Numbered from the stretch's first letter, positions 27,253 to 37,500 are shown. The stretch: DNA of 64,000 bases from Verrucomicrobiota bacterium (GCA_015061905.1 SUVQ01000005.1:95192-159191), one strand, 5' to 3'. The notes: generated by a model from the letters alone, not told the origin. Numbers and translations: made by a program.

Positions 27253-27289
27253 AAAAACGTTCCCGTGAAGCATTCGCGGGAACGTTTTT
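27253..27289. terminator. Terminator with GGGAACG-word stem after sucD
   Basis: Perfect arms AAAAACGTTCCCG and CGGGAACGTTTTT, followed by a T run. As after kbl, the stem is a pair of opposed copies of the dispersed word. It is preceded by AGAGCTTAAAGATTAGAGC-type sequence. Confidence 0.9.
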
Positions 27290-27548
27290 TTTTGTTTCTA
27301 AAAGAATAATCAATTACTCCATACCAGATTGATACACAAAATAGCGAATGTCATGATAGGAGGTCATTCGTAATAATTGGGGCATCTTGAGAATGTTCCA
27401 ATCTTCTAAATTGTCTTAGTCAAATGACTCTGATGCAAAAAGTATTTATCTTCGACACCAATCGCACATGCACGTTGCTGATTTAACTATGACTCATATA
27501 GGAATGTGTTTCATATATCTGGTAAGCTGGGTGGTAACAGTGTTGTAA

Positions 27549-28616
27549 TTAACGTGCCACAATCAGAACTTCATGTGATTGTTTAGAACTCAATACATAC
27601 TTAATGTCTCTGCTTTGATAAATTTTGATATTCTTTCCCAATTTTTCCAACATCCTAGTCAGCTCATCAATGGTTGGAATGCCATTCGAACGATACGATA
27701 TAGCCATCGTTGAATTTTGAAATTGGGTAAAAAGTTGTTCGAATGCCTGATGGATAGTGTTCGAATTATTCCAAACATTATTTTGGCGAAACAATCTTAA
27801 ATGTTTGCTCCTGTAGTCAATGCGACTTCCCCAATTTTCGTAATCAACGAGTCCATTCAAGAAATGATAGAAGTCTGCATAATCAATACCTATTCCACTA
27901 TCATTCAAGTAGGGAGTGTCAATGTACACAAAATCATAGAACGGTTCTACGTCAAAGATACTTCGGTTGATAGAACGGCAGATTTTACCATTGTTAAAAA
28001 CTGCATTATTAGCTTCCTCAATAAACTTACGGAAATGTACTTCAAATGGAGTATCCCAAGTCTTCTTGTTCCCAAAACTCCGTTCTACTTCCTGTAATCT
28101 TATATAAAGGTTTCTCCGGTGGAAAAGATTGTAAGGACGCTTGATTATGCAGGATTGGAACAATGCAAAATAAGCGATAGCCTGCTTATAAAGATTGTCT
28201 ATACGGCGGATATTGGTAGAAACCATATCTAACCAACGATTCTCTTCATCCGTAAAGTATATATCCTTAAATGTCCGTTCAATAAATTTGGGATATTCTA
28301 CATCAGTGTCTGTTCTTAGCAATGCGTCGATTTCAAAATCATCTATGTAGGTGTTTCCATTTTCAATCAAAGCCTTGCCTATGATATAATTAAAAGGAAG
28401 GATGTCATTGTATGTAACTTGTTTTCCTTCTTCTTTCAGGCGAAAGGACACACATCCCGACCCTCCAAATGCGTCCAATGCAGAATGGAAGGGTATCTCC
28501 TTGATACAATCCCATATCCAATCTACAAATTTCTGCTTACTTCCCTGGTATCGGGTAGTCGGAAATTTGGCTACCGTAGGTATGTATTCTGTAAAGAGAG
28601 GTAGCTGTGAGCCCAT
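27549..28616 (-). CDS. Type II DNA adenine methyltransferase (D12 class)
   Basis: N6-adenine methyltransferase of 355 residues, alpha group (D12/Dam-like). It has the N-terminal TRYQGSKQKFVDWI, the SAM-binding motif LDAFGGSGCVSF and the catalytic motif IDTPYLND, a DTPY variant of DPPY. It should protect the sites cut by the nuclease encoded immediately upstream, inferred to be GATATC. Its ATG overlaps the nuclease stop by one base (TAATG), so the two are probably translationally coupled. Codon use is AT-rich. The gap 27293-27548 downstream holds no ORF, only a weak CGAATG/CATTCG inverted repeat near 27345-27370. Confidence 0.9.
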   Translation of the reverse strand: MGSQLPLFTEYIPTVAKFPTTRYQGSKQKFVDWIWDCIKEIPFHSALDAFGGSGCVSFRLKEEGKQVTYNDILPFNYIIGKALIENGNTYIDDFEIDALLRTDTDVEYPKFIERTFKDIYFTDEENRWLDMVSTNIRRIDNLYKQAIAYFALFQSCIIKRPYNLFHRRNLYIRLQEVERSFGNKKTWDTPFEVHFRKFIEEANNAVFNNGKICRSINRSIFDVEPFYDFVYIDTPYLNDSGIGIDYADFYHFLNGLVDYENWGSRIDYRSKHLRLFRQNNVWNNSNTIHQAFEQLFTQFQNSTMAISYRSNGIPTIDELTRMLEKLGKNIKIYQSRDIKYVLSSKQSHEVLIVAR

Positions 28617-29398
28617 TATTCCAGATGCTTGAATTGTTTGTATTCAGTTAGGTTGCTGTAATATGGTTTGGGCAATTCTGCTTTCTTTGCCATATCAGAG
28701 GTCAGATAAAACATCCAATAGTCATTGAAAACGTCTTCTCCAAGCTCGGCAAACGTTCCATTACCGTTTATTAAGTCCTCAATCGCGTTAACAGAACCAA
28801 TGTTTTTCGTGTTTCCACTTCCTGGTCGATCGGTAGCTATCAGCCATTTCTCTTGCACGAAGAATTGGAAGTTTTTGATAACAGAAACAATTTCACCTAA
28901 TTGTTCCAATGTGTAGGATTTCCGTTCATCAATGTCAGGCACTGTATCGTAAATTACCCCTAAAACGATATGAGCCTTATAATCATCGTATGGACAAGTA
29001 ATGTTCTTCGATTCTTTTCTTTTGCGGAAATATCCAGTGAATGCACCTAGCGTCATTCCATTTATATGGGTGGCATCCTTTCGGTAGCTACTTTTCAAGT
29101 CTACAGCAAATAGATTCCCCTCTTTATCTCTAAAAGTAATGTCCGGATAATGATTCTGAGCCTTCGCTAAGATTACATCCAATTTATTCGTAGTAGCAAA
29201 TTCTAAAATTTTCGGGAAAATGTATAGTTCTATTATTTTCGAAATGACCTTAGTATCAGACGATATTGTATAGATATTTCTGTATACATCAATAAATCCT
29301 TTTACGATCCAACTGCCATCTTTCGTGCTTATATCTTTATCAAGACCATTGACAGCTTCTCTTAATAATTTAATGAATGTTTTCTTGTCCATGTCCAA
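28616..29398 (-). CDS. EcoRV-like type II restriction endonuclease
   Basis: The 260-residue protein aligns along most of its length with my recollection of EcoRV. Matching blocks include SSDTKVISKIIELY, QNHYPDITF, AVDLKSSY, TLGAFTGYFR, CPYDDYKAHIVLGVIY, QEKWLIATDRPGSGNTKNIGS and the DYW segment. The PD-(D/E)xK residues are Asp86 (HYPD), Asp100 and Lys102 (VDLK), with Glu58 matching EcoRV Glu45. The DNA-recognition loop GSGNT is conserved, so the site is probably GATATC. The nuclease gene precedes the methylase in tandem with a one-base overlap. No controller (C) protein gene is visible. Confidence 0.9.
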   Translation of the reverse strand: MDMDKKTFIKLLREAVNGLDKDISTKDGSWIVKGFIDVYRNIYTISSDTKVISKIIELYIFPKILEFATTNKLDVILAKAQNHYPDITFRDKEGNLFAVDLKSSYRKDATHINGMTLGAFTGYFRKRKESKNITCPYDDYKAHIVLGVIYDTVPDIDERKSYTLEQLGEIVSVIKNFQFFVQEKWLIATDRPGSGNTKNIGSVNAIEDLINGNGTFAELGEDVFNDYWMFYLTSDMAKKAELPKPYYSNLTEYKQFKHLE

Positions 29399-29749
29399 TA
29401 TTCTATCAATTAGTTTTGTATAAAATGAGATAAATCTCTTTTCAGAGATTAATACACACGTTCTTCTTTATTTGGAATTTCCACTGAGCTGCCGATAGTT
29501 TCTCACTTCCATCCTTTATTCACAAACAAATTATAATATGGAAGTACAGCGTCATCTCTAGGGGTGGCGGCGTCCTGAACAAACAGGCGAGAAAGTTCAA
29601 CTCATTAAGCAAATTTTCATTCACTTTATCCTTAAGCGATAAGGAACTTCTTCCGTCAATCTCGGCAACTTATCTGCAATAGGTTTATCATGTTTCTTTT
29701 GTAAGAAATGTAAATTTATTCGCGCAGGAGAGGCAGTATGATGGCGGAT
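29399..29749. other. AT-rich intergenic region upstream of the R-M genes
   Basis: About 350 bp without a convincing gene on either strand. It should hold the promoter of the leftward nuclease-methylase pair. I could not identify clear -10/-35 boxes, a C-box or flanking repeats. Confidence 0.5.
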
Positions 29750-30421
29750 TTAAAAAAAGTCGAATTCCGCTTGGATGTGGTTTTGAAATCTTTTTGCTCC
29801 GGAGCTGGCGCGCACCAAATCCAAAATTGTCGAGCGCGCAAATGCCGGATGTTCGCACATATTGACGAGCAAATGCGCCGCAGCAATCGCATCGTAAAGC
29901 GCACAATGGTAGCGGGAACGCGTTTTCGGGCAAAATTTTTGGGCATCGGCGGCAACGCGTTCCGAGAGCTCGAAACGTTCGATGAGTGTGCCCAAATTAT
30001 GCTTTCGTTCGTGCGGGAACCACTCTTTGGCGATTTTGCAGGTGTCGATCCACGGTCCCCAAGTATTGGTTTGCGGGCGTGAACTGAGTGAAAAATCGGG
30101 AACGTTTCCCGGGAACGCCCAGACGGCGGTAAGCATTCCGATTTCGGCGGGCGCGTGGTGCGAGCCCAGCAATCCGGTTTTGCGCAAGTGCAGAAAAAAA
30201 TCCCAGTCTGCCTCAATCGGCGCGTTGCCGTCCACGTCTTCGTCAAAAATGCCGTGAATTTCGGATTCTTCAAGGGGAATCGGTGCTTTCACGGAGCAAA
30301 GCCGCGTTGCCGTTTCGATAATACGCCCGCCGAGCAATGTTGCCACGCCGTATTCGACGATTCCGGTGCGCACGGAACCTTCAAAATCGATAACGTGAAT
30401 TTTGATGTCTTTCCAGTCCAT
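29750..30421 (-). CDS. 3'-5' exonuclease, DnaQ/DEDDh type
   Basis: Exonuclease of 223 residues. The DEDDh residues are visible as IDFEGSV (Asp and Glu of ExoI), the ExoII region GSHHAPAEIGML and the ExoIII region RYHCALYDAIAAAHL (His and Asp). The ExoII aspartate is not in its standard place. It could be a proofreading-type or RNase-type enzyme; substrate unknown. The start lies 11 bp after the SDR gene stop, so the two form a leftward pair. The gene end marks the edge of the AT-rich island. Confidence 0.75.
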   Translation of the reverse strand: MDWKDIKIHVIDFEGSVRTGIVEYGVATLLGGRIIETATRLCSVKAPIPLEESEIHGIFDEDVDGNAPIEADWDFFLHLRKTGLLGSHHAPAEIGMLTAVWAFPGNVPDFSLSSRPQTNTWGPWIDTCKIAKEWFPHERKHNLGTLIERFELSERVAADAQKFCPKTRSRYHCALYDAIAAAHLLVNMCEHPAFARSTILDLVRASSGAKRFQNHIQAEFDFF

Positions 30422-30432
30422 TGCGGGAACGT

Positions 30433-31401
30433 TTAAAAATCGACGCCTTTCACGAGCCTGCGCACAACTTTGCGCCCGGTTACCGATTCATACCAAGCTT
30501 CGCAACCGACGGGAACGGTCATTTCGGACAAAATTTCGTCAAAGCACTGTGCATGCGTTTTTAATTTTCCCGCAAGCGGATGCAGAATAAAGGACAGGTC
30601 TCGCGGACGTGATTTTGCCGCGTCGCCGATTTTTTCGTAATTGGTTTTTTCGATACATTTTTCGACGGGAAGCCCGAAGTGTTCGGCGATGTGCACGCCG
30701 ATTTCGTAGCGGGAAAGTTTCTCGTTCCCGGACCAGTGATAAACGCCGCTCAGGTTCGGGCGTTCGCAAAGTTCAACGAGAACGTCGGCAAGGTTGGAAA
30801 CGCTCACGGGTTGGCGGATTTCTTCTTCGAAGAGCGGCGTTTTTTTGCCCTGCGCCCATTCGGCGAAAAGGCGTTCGTGCAGGCTTTTTTTGCCGCTCGG
30901 AGAATTTCCGGAAAGCAGTGTGGTGCGAATGACGACGGCGTTGTTTTTGCCGAATTTCAGAACGTCGCGTTCGCCGAGAAGTTTGGTTTGCGCGTAAAGG
31001 TTGCGCGGGAGCGGCATATCCGTGTGCTCGTAATTGCCCTTGTCTCCGTAAAAAACCATGTCGGTGGAAACGTGAATGAAGCGTCCGGAAATGTGATTGG
31101 CGAGCATTGCGAGCGTGCGCGGGAGCGCGGCGTTGAGTTGTTCCGCACGCGCGGGGTTGGCTTCCGCTTCTGCGATGGAAGTAATTCCGGCGCAATTGAT
31201 GACGGCGTCGGGAAATTCCTGAAGAATAAAGCTTTGGAGCGTTCCCGTATCCGTTAAATCCATACGCACGCGCCGCACGCACGGCGGCAGGAAAACTTCG
31301 TTTTTATGAAAAACGGCGGTAACGTCAAAACCGCGACGCAGTGCCGAAAAAACGGTTTCGCGTCCGAGGAATCCGGCGGCTCCGGTGATGATAACTTTCA
31401 T
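30433..31401 (-). CDS. SDR family sugar-nucleotide reductase (RmlD-like)
   Basis: NAD(P)-dependent short-chain dehydrogenase of 322 residues, most like dTDP-4-dehydrorhamnose reductase. It has the Rossmann motif IITGAAGFLGRETV, INCAGITSIAEAEANP, the active-site STDMVFYGD and YAQTKLLGE (Tyr-x-x-x-Lys) and the C-terminal SGVYHWSGNEKLSRYE. No other rhamnose or O-antigen genes are adjacent, so the precise substrate is open. It is followed after 11 bp by the exonuclease gene and diverges from the fusion protein gene. Confidence 0.82.
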   Translation of the reverse strand: MKVIITGAAGFLGRETVFSALRRGFDVTAVFHKNEVFLPPCVRRVRMDLTDTGTLQSFILQEFPDAVINCAGITSIAEAEANPARAEQLNAALPRTLAMLANHISGRFIHVSTDMVFYGDKGNYEHTDMPLPRNLYAQTKLLGERDVLKFGKNNAVVIRTTLLSGNSPSGKKSLHERLFAEWAQGKKTPLFEEEIRQPVSVSNLADVLVELCERPNLSGVYHWSGNEKLSRYEIGVHIAEHFGLPVEKCIEKTNYEKIGDAAKSRPRDLSFILHPLAGKLKTHAQCFDEILSEMTVPVGCEAWYESVTGRKVVRRLVKGVDF

Positions 31402-31524
31402 GCAGTTATCCTATCGCAAGAGCGGGAACGCTTAAAGGTTAAAGCGTGCGCGTCGGGCGCACGGGTTTCGTCTTGGAGTAAACATAAAAAGCGGATAAAC
31501 TTCCCGAAGAATTTTTTCCTGACG

Positions 31525-34476
31525 ATGACGCAGAAATCCATGAGCGAAAAAAATCTTTGGCAACGCCTGCCCGTGCGTTGGCGTGTCATTTTCCTGTTTT
31601 TGGCGTTGGTCGCCGCGTCTTACGGCGTGCGGCACTGGTTCCCGATGACACCGGATTTGCGTGAGGGTCAATCCCGCGTTTCCGTGGCAGAGCTTGCAGT
31701 GGAATCCGTTTGGGAAACGCCGGAGGAAGTTCGCGCCGCCGTCGTTGCGCAAGGTGCGGCAATCGGTGATATTTCGCAAAAAACTTCGCGACTGAACGGC
31801 GTTTACGTTTCCAAACTTTTGCCGACGGGACAAAAAATCGACATCGCATATTCGGAATTTTCCCCGCAAAACGTGGAAATGCCGGCACCGCTGAGCGTTC
31901 CCGAAAACGGCGTTCCCGCGACGCCGGACGCATCGGCTTTGGATTCCGCCAAGAAAAAGGCGGAGGAGCTTTACGATACGTCCAAGCGTGCCGTCGCCGA
32001 AGCGTGGCGGCATTGGCGCGACGGAAGCTCGGAGCGCGTTCCCGTGTTGCTGCTTCACGGCGCGGCAAGAGACGGAAGCTCTCTCGACGAAATTGCACGG
32101 GAAATTGTTCGCACAGGCGCGGCGACGCGCGTTATCGTTCCGGATTTGCCCGGCGCGGGAGCGTCTCAGCGCGAAGTTGCCGATTATTCTATCGAAGCGG
32201 CGGCGGGAGAAATGTTTGAACTTTTAAATGCGCTCGGTATTGAAAAAGTGAACGTGCTCGGCTACGGGCAGGGCGGCGGTATTGCCGTTTATATGGCGCA
32301 CCAAAATCCGGAGCGCGTAAAATCGCTCGCGCTCGTTTCATCGTCGGGTGCGCAGGAATTTGAGCTGCTCGGAAATCACATTGTCAACAAAATCGTTTAC
32401 ACGTTTCACCTCGGATTTTTCAAACTGGCGCAAGACGTGTTGCCGCATTTCGGTTTGATGGATTCTGGGAACGTCAACAAAGCCTTTGCCCGAATGCTTT
32501 GGGATTCGGATATGAGCGATTTGAAGGCGTTCCTCCGCGATTGGCAGGGCCCGATTTTCCTCGCGCACGGAAAAGACGACATCGTTGTGCCCGCCGTCGC
32601 CGCAGAATACACGGCGAAACTTGCTCCGCAGGCGCAAACGCACTTTGCGGCAGGCGGGCATGAAGTTTTTCTCGATAATCCGTTGATGTTGGCGGACAGC
32701 TACGCCGCATTTCTCGCTCGCGTTTCCGTTCCCGCTGAGGCGAAAAAACTTTCGCGCGGCGTTCCCGTTCCCGCAACCGAAGCGTTCCCGCCGATTGAGG
32801 CGGCTCACGGCGTGCGCGTGCTCGTGCTCATGCTCGTGATTTTGGTGTGCACATTTGTCGCGGAGGACCCGACTTGCCTTGCCTCCGGGCTTTTGGTCGC
32901 ACAGGGGCTGATTGAATTTATTCCGGCGACGGTGGCGTGCTTGGTCGGGATTTTTATCGGAGACAGCGTGCTTTATCTTATCGGGCGTTTTCTCGGGCGA
33001 CCCGTTTTGCGCAAAGCTCCGTTTAAGTGGATTATTTCCGAGCAGGAAGTGGATCGTATGTCGGATTGGTTCGACAAAAATCCGAAAGGCTTCGCGCTGA
33101 TTGTTTCTTCTCGCTTCATTCCGGGATCGCGCGTGCCGACTTTTGTTGCAGCGGGAATTATGAAACTGAACATGGCGAAGCTCGTGCTTTTGTTTTTCAT
33201 CGCGGCTGCCGTGTGGACGCCGCCGCTGATTTTGCTCGCAGAAAAAGTCGGTGCGGGCGTCATCGATAAATTTAAAGAATGGCATCACAACGCGGCGTGG
33301 ATTGTCATCGGCGCGATTCTTGCGCTTTGGCTGATCACGCATTACGTCATTCCGGCGTTCACGTGGCGCGGGCGTCGCCGCCACGTAATGATGCGGCGGC
33401 ATTGGACGCGCCACGAGTTTTGGCCGCAATTCATTTTGGCGATTCCGCCGATGTTGCATTATTTTTGGCAGGCGTTGATTCACCGTTCGTGGACGCTGTT
33501 TACGCTTGCGAATCGCGGGCTCGGCGCAGACGGCGGCTTGCCTTCCGGTTCGAAATTTGAGCATTACACAAAATTTTTGTCGGATAAAAATAATCCGGCG
33601 GTTGCTTCCGTTTCCGTAAAAACACTCTGCGTTCCCGTATACGAAAATTTGGATACACGCACGGAAAACGTGCTCGCTCTGATGCAGGAAAACGAAATTG
33701 CGTTCCCCTGCGTGATGAAGCCGGAAATCGGCGACGGCGGCGTAGGCGTTTGCATCGTGCGTTCCCGCGAGCATTTGCGCAACTGGCTCGAGGTTAATCC
33801 GGATACCGCCGTGTTGCAGGAATTTGTCGGCGGGAACGAATACGAGATTATTTGGTCGCGGCGCCCGGGGCGCGCGGACGGGCGCATTCAGACGGTTGTG
33901 CAAAAAGATTTTGTCGTGGTGAAGGGAGACGGTGAACGCAAGCTCGAAGATTTGATTTGGGCGGACGACAAAGGCGTTTCCAACGGAAAACTTTTTTCCA
34001 AGCTTAATTTCCGCGATGCGAATCGCGTGCTTGAGGCGGGCGAAACTTACGCGCTTGCACCCATCGGCTCTCGCATCAAAGGCGCGAATTTCGTTTCCCG
34101 CCCGGAACTTCGCTCCGGAAAACTCGCCGACGTGATAGACCGCCTCGCCGATGCCTGCGGCGACGTGCATTACCTCGTGCTCGATATTCGTGCCGCAAGC
34201 GACGAAGATTTGCTCGACGGAAAGAACATTCGCATCACCGGCGTTAAGGGTGCCGGCGCAACGGCGGGAACGATTTTTGACGGTTACGTGCGCATGGGTA
34301 TGGCGTATTCGCGCGCCTTCCGCCAAATGAGCTACTGCTTCAGCATCGGCGCGGAAGTGCGCGACGAGCAGGGCGTGAAGCCTGCGCTGTCAACTTTCCG
34401 CCTCTTCGAAATTTGGGGCACGGCGCGCGGGCGTTCCGACAACTACGTCAAAATTCCTCACGACGAAAATTCTTAA
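31525..34476 (+). CDS. Fusion: alpha/beta-hydrolase, DedA membrane domain, ATP-grasp
   Basis: Membrane protein of 983 residues joining three modules. A signal-anchor lies near residues 18-36 (WRVIFLFLALVAASYG). An alpha/beta-hydrolase follows at ~170-410 (VPVLLLHGAARDG). At its nucleophile elbow the sequence is LGYGQGGG, so the expected serine is Gly248, while Asp351/352 (HGKDDIVVP) and His379 (GGHEVF) remain. A DedA/SNARE-associated domain spans ~430-595, with GDSVLYLIGRFLGRP and SRFIPGSRVPTFVAAG. The C-terminal ATP-grasp-like domain covers ~690-940 (VMKPEIGDGGVGV, LQEFVGGNEYEII). DedA proteins are linked to lipid scrambling; the combined role here is unknown. A start at 31540 is also possible. 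Confidence 0.85.
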   Translation: MTQKSMSEKNLWQRLPVRWRVIFLFLALVAASYGVRHWFPMTPDLREGQSRVSVAELAVESVWETPEEVRAAVVAQGAAIGDISQKTSRLNGVYVSKLLPTGQKIDIAYSEFSPQNVEMPAPLSVPENGVPATPDASALDSAKKKAEELYDTSKRAVAEAWRHWRDGSSERVPVLLLHGAARDGSSLDEIAREIVRTGAATRVIVPDLPGAGASQREVADYSIEAAAGEMFELLNALGIEKVNVLGYGQGGGIAVYMAHQNPERVKSLALVSSSGAQEFELLGNHIVNKIVYTFHLGFFKLAQDVLPHFGLMDSGNVNKAFARMLWDSDMSDLKAFLRDWQGPIFLAHGKDDIVVPAVAAEYTAKLAPQAQTHFAAGGHEVFLDNPLMLADSYAAFLARVSVPAEAKKLSRGVPVPATEAFPPIEAAHGVRVLVLMLVILVCTFVAEDPTCLASGLLVAQGLIEFIPATVACLVGIFIGDSVLYLIGRFLGRPVLRKAPFKWIISEQEVDRMSDWFDKNPKGFALIVSSRFIPGSRVPTFVAAGIMKLNMAKLVLLFFIAAAVWTPPLILLAEKVGAGVIDKFKEWHHNAAWIVIGAILALWLITHYVIPAFTWRGRRRHVMMRRHWTRHEFWPQFILAIPPMLHYFWQALIHRSWTLFTLANRGLGADGGLPSGSKFEHYTKFLSDKNNPAVASVSVKTLCVPVYENLDTRTENVLALMQENEIAFPCVMKPEIGDGGVGVCIVRSREHLRNWLEVNPDTAVLQEFVGGNEYEIIWSRRPGRADGRIQTVVQKDFVVVKGDGERKLEDLIWADDKGVSNGKLFSKLNFRDANRVLEAGETYALAPIGSRIKGANFVSRPELRSGKLADVIDRLADACGDVHYLVLDIRAASDEDLLDGKNIRITGVKGAGATAGTIFDGYVRMGMAYSRAFRQMSYCFSIGAEVRDEQGVKPALSTFRLFEIWGTARGRSDNYVKIPHDENS

Positions 34477-34518
34477 TATTTAAAATCTGTAATCACGGTA
34501 AACGCATTTCCTAATTAA

Positions 34519-37500
34519 ATGACCGGGCTATCGGGATGCGATTTTATTACGGGCGTGAGTGCGGCGGCGGGCGGCGCGGCTCTGGCGCGGCTTTTGCGCG
34601 CGGGAACGCCGCTGACGGTGGTCGTCGGGAATAATCTCGGGAGAGCGGAAATTCTTGCCGAAGATGCCGTTTTCTTTGCGGGGCTTCGGCAAAACGGGAA
34701 CGCGGAAGCAACGGAACCCGAAATTTTTCGCCCGAAGCTTTGCGGTTTGCCGAAGGCGGCGGATGATGAAAATGCCGCCGGGCGTTTTGAAAGTGCCTGC
34801 GATTTGCTCGCGGCACTTTCGTCGCTTCGCCGGGCGGGAACGCCCGAGCCTCTCGTTTTGGCGGGAACGCCCGAAGCTCTTTTCCAAGCCGTTCCCGCGC
34901 CCGGGGAAATGGCAAAGCACGAGCTGGAGCTTTATTGCGGAATGCAAATTTCCCTGCGTGAAGTTGCGGAAAAACTGGCAAAAGATTTTGATTACGACAA
35001 CGAGGCTCTCTGCGAGGCACCCGGGCAATTTTCCGTGCGCGGCGGGCTCATCGACGTTTATCCGCTCAATGCCGCCGCTCCCGTGCGCATTGATTTTTTC
35101 GGAGACGAAATCGAGGCGCTTCGCGAGTTTGATCCGGAAACGCAACGCAGTTTGCGCAAGCTGAAAAAAATCGTCGTCGCGGCGGGAACGCCGGAAGATG
35201 CGGGTTCTTCGGCGTTTCGCGAAGGCGCGCTCTTTGATTATTTTCCGGCGGGAACGCGCATTGTTTTGGCGGAGCCGGAAAGCTTGCCGGATTGCGCGGA
35301 TTTGCTTGCCCGCGCGGCGGAAAACCGTTGGCAGATTTGCGGGTTTTCCTCGCTGGACGAAGTGCCGGAGGTTTTGCGCGCCGAAGTCGCCGAGCCGGAA
35401 GCTTGGCGTTGTGAAGATTTGGAGGAAATCGCTTACGGCGAAATTTCGTCGGCAATCGGTTCGGAGCGGCTCGCCGAGGCGGAGGAAATCCGTCGGCGCG
35501 TGTTGATGCAGTTAGATGCGTGGTCGCGGCGCGGCGACAGCGTTTATCTCGTTGCCGAAAGCGAGGGAAGCGAGGAACGCTTGCGGGAAATTCTCGACGA
35601 AGAACGGCAGGCGGGAACGCTGAAAAAATCTTTTTCTCCGGAAATCGTGCGCGGGAACGTGAGTGCGGGATTTCGGATTCTTGCGGGAGAAAATATCGTT
35701 GCGAAAAGAGAAGCGGCGAGGCTTGGCTTTTTCGGGGCGGACGCGAAAGGCGCAATTGTCGTCGCGACCGAGCGGGAACTTTTCGGGCGCAATCGTCGGC
35801 GCGTTTCGCGCGTGCGTTCCCGTCGGCTTCCGCACAAATCCCGCGTGGAGCAGCTTCTTGATTTTAACGAGCTCGTTGACGGCGACATGCTGGTGCACCT
35901 GCAACACGGCGTTTGCGTTTATCGCGGAATCCAAACTTTTGAGCGCGCGGCGGGAACAAAAGAGGAAATGCTCGCGCTCGAATTTGAAAATAAAGTCAAG
36001 CTTTACGTTCCGTTTCGCGAAGCGCATTTGCTTTCGCGTTATGTGGGATTGAGAAAAACTTTGCCGAAGCTCGGAAAAGTCGGCGGGAACGCGTGGGAAA
36101 AAACGCGCAAGGCGGCGGAAAAAGCGACGCTTGATTTCGCCGCGGAATTGCTTTCGCTTCAGGCTTCACGCCAGACAAAACCCGGAATCTCCGCACAGCC
36201 GGACGAGGCTCTTCCGTGGCTGCGCGAATTTGAGCGTGCGTTCCCGTTTACCGAAACTCCGGATCAGGCAAAAGCAATTTACGAAACGAAACTTGATATG
36301 GAGCGCGCTTCGCCGATGGATCGACTCGTCTGCGGAGATGTCGGCTTCGGGAAAACGGAAGTCGCCATTCGCGCCGCGTTCAAAGCTGTTCTGAGCGGCT
36401 ATCAGGTGGCTTTTCTTGCGCCGACGACGGTGCTTGCTCAGCAACATTTCAACACGTTTCGAGACCGTTTCGCGCAATATCCGGTTTCGGTGGAAATGCT
36501 TTCGCGTTTCCGCACGCCTTCTCAACGCGCAAAAATTTTGTCGCAACTCGAAAGCGGCACGCTCGATATCGTAATCGGCACGCACGCCTTGCTTTCTTCC
36601 GCCGTTAAGTTCAAAAAACTCGGCTTACTCGTCATCGACGAAGAGCACCGTTTCGGCGTGAAGCAAAAGGAGAAAATTAAACGTTTTCGTGAAAACGTGG
36701 ACGTGCTGGCGATGAGTGCGACGCCGATTCCGCGCACGCTTTACATGGCACTCATGGGTGCCCGCGATTTGAGCGTAATCGAAACCGCGCCGCGGGAACG
36801 CCTGCCGATTCAGACCGTTGTCAAAACCTACGAGCCGAAGCTCGTGAAAGAGGCGATTTTGCACGAAATCCGGCGCGGCGGGCAGGTTTTTTATCTGCAC
36901 AACCGCGTCGATACGATTTATCAGGTTGCCGAACTTTTGAAGACGCTCGTTCCCGAAGCGAAAATCGCAGTCGGACACGGACAGATGGAAGAGCGGGATC
37001 TGGAACGCGTGATGACGGATTTTGTCGCGGGAACGTTCGATGTTCTTGTTTGCACGACGATTATCGAAACCGGGCTGGATATTCCGAATTGCAATACGAT
37101 TATTATCGAAGCCGCCGATCGCTTCGGGCTGTCGCAACTTTATCAGCTTCGCGGGCGCGTCGGGCGTTTCAACCGGCAGGCGTATGCGTATTTGCTTTTG
37201 CATCGTCACCGCACGCTGATTTCCTCCGCGAAGAAACGGCTTTCCGCTTTGCGCCAGTTTAACCAGCTCGGCGCGGGATTCCGCATTGCCATGCGCGATT
37301 TGGAGCTTCGCGGCGCGGGAAATATTCTCGGTATGAAGCAGAGCGGGCACATCGCCGGAGTCGGTTTTGAACTGTATTGCCAGCTTTTGCGGCAAAGTAT
37401 TGCGGGCTTGAAAGGCGAAAATCCGGTAAAAATTTTCCGCGCGGAAATCCGCTTGGATTTCGTGCGTTTTTCCAATTTGCCCGAATCCGGCGCGAAGGAT

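Larger units (their letters stand above)
27293..29749. mobile_element. AT-rich restriction-modification island
   Basis: The stretch is clearly AT-richer than both flanks and contains no GGGAACG or CGTTCCC, while both flanks are dense with it. It begins right after the sucD terminator and ends about at the stop of the exonuclease gene. It holds only the leftward restriction and methylase genes plus ~255-bp and ~350-bp gaps. I see no transposase, integrase, target duplication or flanking repeats, so the means of entry is unknown. Recent horizontal transfer from an AT-rich donor is inferred. Confidence 0.75.

Noticed and set aside
32338..34326. Leftward frame of 662 codons opposite the fusion protein
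   Set aside because: No recognisable domain and strongly biased composition; shadow of the rightward gene.
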